Shown here piece by piece: positions 60,681 to 64,000 of a DNA stretch of 64,000 nt (its first letter is position 1; every line of letters begins with the position of its first letter). The DNA is from Cornus controversa. Lineage: Eukaryota > Streptophyta > Magnoliopsida > Cornales > Cornaceae. Location: NCBI GenBank assembly GCA_026545225.1, contig CM048845.1, positions 53,730,033 to 53,794,032 of the forward strand, in the 5' to 3' direction. The translations under genes were made by a program, and so were the position numbers. The notes under the pieces were generated by a model. That model saw only the letters and a program-made list of their open reading frames with translations, searched no databases and had not been told where the DNA came from.

Positions 60681-61654
60681 GGTGGGCCCAAAGGAGCCAA
60701 AAAGCATACAAAAAGCACCAAAAAGCCACATATCTCATATATCTCTCAAGACACACAAGAAGATCAGTAGAGAGACCTTCGGGAGAGGAAGAGGATAGCT
60801 GAACCAGACCAAGAAGCTTCATTCTCTTCATCAATGGAAGGGTGCAAGGCAACCATGAGCAACTAACTCTTCTACTAGGGTGTTGGTTTCAACCCCTAGC
60901 CATGTAAACTTGTTCATCTTTGTAGCTCTTGGGACTTGTAATTAAATGTTGATTATTTAGCCTAGTGATTATGTACACAAATACATTTCTTTTATATATT
61001 CATTTGATATGGAATTTATTCTTATCTTAGAGTAGGTTTTGTCACTTGAATGCACAACAATTGCATATTCCACAAGAAGTGCAAATGATGGCTAGATAAT
61101 GGTGTTTAAATGAATGTGTGATGCTAGTTTGTATAGACCATGCCAAGACAAGGTAGTTTGGATGCATGTAGTGTTCACTTAGAGAGTAGAGTAAGTAGGT
61201 AGTTAGTTAGGTTGAAGAGCTATGCTTGTTGAAGATGGATTATGATAGGTTAGCACACACATTGATCTTTTGATATGTCATTGAGGTCACAAGCCTAATG
61301 ACATTGTTAGGCATTTAATTAATGAATCCCTTGCTTGCTACACTTATGAACATGTGAATGGCTAGTGGTGGAAACCAACCCTAGTTCTCTCTCCCAACTT
61401 TACTCTTTAATTTTATTGTCATTTCCTTTATGCAATAGCCTTAAACACAAAACCAAAAACCTATTTTTTTTAGAATTAAAGTAGAATTAATCTTTCTCTA
61501 TGACAATTAACGACTAGTCCTCGTGGGATCGATACCCTCTACATAGAACCTTATCTACAAAGATTTTTGCTCTTGCGAGTGGTTAAATTATATTTTGATA
61601 AAAAGGGCAAAATTAAGCTTGCAATATAATTTAGTTCCGACCACATCAAAATTT

Positions 61655-61672
61655 TGGCGCCGTTGCCGGGGA
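61655..61672 (+). promoter_or_regulatory. Primer-binding site of element E (tRNA-Asp)
   Basis: TGGCGCCGTTGCCGGGGA, the standard Asp-tRNA primer complement of Athila/Tat elements, is preserved without obvious change. Confidence 0.92.
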
Positions 61673-61936
61673 CTACTGTTTAATTGTCGCCATTGGAAGA
61701 TTAAATCTGGTTTAATTCTTAGGCTAGAAATTCTTTCATTCTTTGTTTGTATATATCTTGTTCTTACATCTCAAACTTCTTGATTTTAGGTATACCACAT
61801 TGTGGGCATCTAAAAGAATTCAAATTGGAACCCTTTGTGAGTATAACTTCCAAAACTTGGTGGTTTGAATCATTCACATTCTTTTGTATATATGATTGTT
61901 ACTTTGTGTGTAGAGGTGCTGTTCAATTGTTAATGC

Positions 61937-64000
61937 ATGCTAGGTAGACGGTCATTGTCACTTCCTTTGCTTCCTTGTAATAGTGAACTTGAACGAACAC
62001 TTAGACAACGTAGAGGAACCTCTAGGGACCCTATTTTGCCTAGAACTGAAAACATGGAACCAAACGAGAGACAACCTCCCGGTCTACCTCCTTTTAATCA
62101 TGAACAACCGCCTCCACCACCACCTCCTCAAGGAGAGTTGCTTATGGACTTTTACCTTCCGACTACATTTGAAGTACCTTCGTGTATTCAATTTCCGGAT
62201 GTAGCGGCAAATCAATTTGAAATAAAGTCCTCCACCCTCAACCTTCTTAACAGCTTTCACGGTCTTCCTAATAAGGATCCATACCGGCACTTAGATTACT
62301 TCTTTTCCGTGTGTTCCACCATTCGTGTACCACACTTTACGGAAGATGATCTAAAGCTACGTATGTTTCCATTTTCCCTAAAAGATAAGGCTAGAAGTTG
62401 GTTCAATTCCCTAGAACCCAACTCAATCCATTCTTGGGCGGAAATGCAAATAGAGTTCTTAAAAAATTACTTCCCAATGGGTAAGACAAGTGATATTCGG
62501 CGAGCAATCACCGGATTCACCCAAATTGACCAAGAACAATTCCATGAGACGTGGGAGAGGTTAAAAGATCTGTTAAAATCTTGTCCGCATCATGCTGTCC
62601 CAAAATGGCAGCTAGTGCAAAGTTTTTATGATGGGGTGAGTGAGCAACATAGACAAATGATAGACTCCGCGTGTGGGGGTGGGTACCTCTTGAAAAGCCC
62701 CGATGAGGCATGGAAACTCTTTCAAACCCTAAGCAACAATTTAGCTCAACGCTCCTCCACTAGGAAAGGGAAGGCCACCCAACCTTGTAGAGGAGTGCAT
62801 GAGATTTCACGGGTAGATGAGGTAGCCATGCATGTAGAAGCCTTGTCCCGAAAAATGGATTTAATCATGAAAAATGGGCTACCTATTCCTAACCAATCTG
62901 TCCAAAATCAGGAGGGGTGTTCGTTTTGCTATAGCACTTCGCATTTTGTGCGAGATTGTCCTATTGCCGGGCAATCTCCCGATTATGCTCAAGAGCAAGC
63001 GAATGCCTTGTACGCTAAACAAATGAATGATCCATATTCGAACACGTACAATCCTGGTTACAAGAATCATCCGGCTTTTTCATGGAAGAATCAAGAATCA
63101 AGTCCCCCTTTCCAAGGGCAAAATTCTTTTAATCCCCAATCTCAACAGCCTCATTATAGGCCAAACCCTCAACCTTACAATCAAAGATCAAATTACCAAC
63201 AACCACCACCTCCTCCAAGAAGCCAAAGCTTTGAAGAACGAGTGATAAGCAATCTTGAGGCCAACACCCGCTTATTGCAAACTCACTCTCAATTAATCTC
63301 TAAGCTTGAGGCCAATGCTCAATCTATGGCTAGGTTAGAAGCTCAAATCGGGCAACTAGCTAATGCCTTAAACAAAAGGGAGGAAGGTAAGTTGCCAAGT
63401 CAACCGGTGGCGAATCCCAAGGGTGTGCATTTGATTGAAGATCCATCATCTTCAACTTGTAATGCTCCTCCAGAGCAAGTTCAATCAATCACAACCTTGA
63501 GGAGTGGAAAAATCATTAACTCCAAGGTAGGGGAGGAAGAGAGAAAGGAATTTCAAGAGCAACCTAAAAATCCAAAAGAATCCCAATTAAATCCAAAATT
63601 GTTTCCGTTAAATCCAAATTTGCAAAATACCCCTTCAAATCCAAAAGGAAAGGCAAGTGAAGTTATGTCACCATCGATTCCAAATCTTGACACCTCTTAT
63701 GAACCTCCGGTTCCTTTTCCTCAACGATTAAAGGAACCTTCTCATTTCGGGAAGCAAGAAGAGAAAATCCAAGACATGATGGAGATCTTCAAACAAGTAA
63801 AGATCAATCTCCCTCTCCTTGATGCTATTCGACAAATTCCCTCCTATGCGAAATTCTTGAAGGACTTATGCACTCAAAAGCGCAAATCTAGGAATAATGT
63901 TCCTAAGAAAGTCCTCTTAACCGACCACATAAGCTCCATTTTCCAACACCAAGCCCCTCCTAAATTCAAAGATCCGGGTGCTCCGACCATTTCGTGCACC
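61937..64000 (+). CDS. gag: Gag(-protease) polyprotein of element E, 5' part, uninterrupted
   Basis: An ATG at 61937 follows an in-frame TAA (61931) and opens 688 codons without a stop to the last base of the window. The N-terminus reads MLGRRSLSLPLLPCNSELER, the usual Athila-type leader with C-N-S-E-x-E-R-T. A Pro run follows (PPPPPPP, about residue 60). The retrotransposon gag domain (HLDYFFSVCSTIRV, FPFSLKDKARSWFNSLEP, WAEMQIEFLKNYFP) spans about residues 110-270. A CCHC knuckle CSFCYSTSHFVRDC lies near residue 330. A Gln/Asn/Pro-rich linker and a coiled-coil-like LEANTRLL/LEAQIGQLANAL stretch come at about 435-480. The end KFKDPGAPTISCT is the sequence that leads into the aspartic protease in this group. 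The second ATG at 62065 is a possible alternative start. A clean frame suggests a recently active copy. Confidence 0.9.
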   Translation, partial: MLGRRSLSLPLLPCNSELERTLRQRRGTSRDPILPRTENMEPNERQPPGLPPFNHEQPPPPPPPQGELLMDFYLPTTFEVPSCIQFPDVAANQFEIKSSTLNLLNSFHGLPNKDPYRHLDYFFSVCSTIRVPHFTEDDLKLRMFPFSLKDKARSWFNSLEPNSIHSWAEMQIEFLKNYFPMGKTSDIRRAITGFTQIDQEQFHETWERLKDLLKSCPHHAVPKWQLVQSFYDGVSEQHRQMIDSACGGGYLLKSPDEAWKLFQTLSNNLAQRSSTRKGKATQPCRGVHEISRVDEVAMHVEALSRKMDLIMKNGLPIPNQSVQNQEGCSFCYSTSHFVRDCPIAGQSPDYAQEQANALYAKQMNDPYSNTYNPGYKNHPAFSWKNQESSPPFQGQNSFNPQSQQPHYRPNPQPYNQRSNYQQPPPPPRSQSFEERVISNLEANTRLLQTHSQLISKLEANAQSMARLEAQIGQLANALNKREEGKLPSQPVANPKGVHLIEDPSSSTCNAPPEQVQSITTLRSGKIINSKVGEEERKEFQEQPKNPKESQLNPKLFPLNPNLQNTPSNPKGKASEVMSPSIPNLDTSYEPPVPFPQRLKEPSHFGKQEEKIQDMMEIFKQVKINLPLLDAIRQIPSYAKFLKDLCTQKRKSRNNVPKKVLLTDHISSIFQHQAPPKFKDPGAPTISCT

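Larger units (their letters stand above)
60228..61648 (+). repeat. 5' LTR of element E (~1.42 kb)
   Basis: It starts near CGATAAGTG (expected TG changed to CG) and ends ccgaccacatca, seven bases before the primer site. It contains the palindromic array (60413-60528) and a TATA region (60651-60680). Confidence 0.75.
60228..64000 (+). mobile_element. Element E: young Athila/Tat-type LTR retrotransposon, 5' part
   Basis: 5' LTR about 60228-61648, primer site 61655-61672, leader, then one open gag-protease frame to the window end. The LTR start (cGATAAGTGTTCAATT) has the same form as element D (TGATAAGCGTTGAATG). The 3' part lies outside the window, so the TSD cannot be checked. It is inserted in, or next to, the array of element G. 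Confidence 0.85.

Overview
This window is plant nuclear DNA, very probably from a dicot with a repeat-rich genome. The species cannot be fixed from the sequence. The evidence is AT-rich sequence, Ty3/gypsy elements with initiator-Met, Asp and Arg-type primer sites, CACTA and Mutator-type DNA transposons, and gene fragments of plant families (alpha-dioxygenase, plant inositol-polyphosphate phosphatase, cinnamoyl-CoA-reductase-like, FAR1-related). I see no intact host gene. The only host coding candidate outside transposons is a possible terminal exon at 70-180.

Layout. 1-7.1 kb: a possible last exon; a TRIM relic split by a Mutator-type MITE with a 9-bp duplication; then a 4.7-kb CACTA element (2363-7104, TSD CAT) carrying fragments of at least three unrelated host genes, all in one orientation and with introns. 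7.6-12.2 kb: a FAR1/FRS-type transposase-derived pseudogene on the minus strand, cut in two by a 2.3-kb solo LTR. 12.2-44.7 kb: a nest of LTR elements. The outermost is a decayed plus-strand chromovirus (C). Its integrase holds a minus-strand chromovirus (B). The left LTR of B holds a third minus-strand chromovirus (A, 16048-26815, TSD CTACA). The 3' LTR of C holds two TRIM insertions, one of them a three-LTR tandem, and an Athila-like non-autonomous element (D, TSD GCTAG).

44.7-60.2 kb: a decayed minus-strand Tat/Ogre-type element (G). Its pol is split by a B-family solo LTR (TSD CTTAT), which is itself split by an A-family solo LTR. The long 5' LTR of G is built largely of two minisatellite arrays. 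60.2-64 kb: the 5' end of a young-looking Athila/Tat-type element (E), with a complete LTR, a near-perfect tRNA-Asp primer site, and an uninterrupted gag frame of 688 codons that runs off the window end.

The TSDs and interruptions give a relative order of insertions: C before B before A; C before D and the TRIMs; G before B2 before F. Most coding regions are dead (stops, frameshifts, lost catalytic residues). Only the E gag reads clean. The most unusual recurring feature is a block of short palindromic words (type ATTTCGATYRATCGAAAT) present in the LTRs of four otherwise different families, with family-specific spelling and varying copy number.
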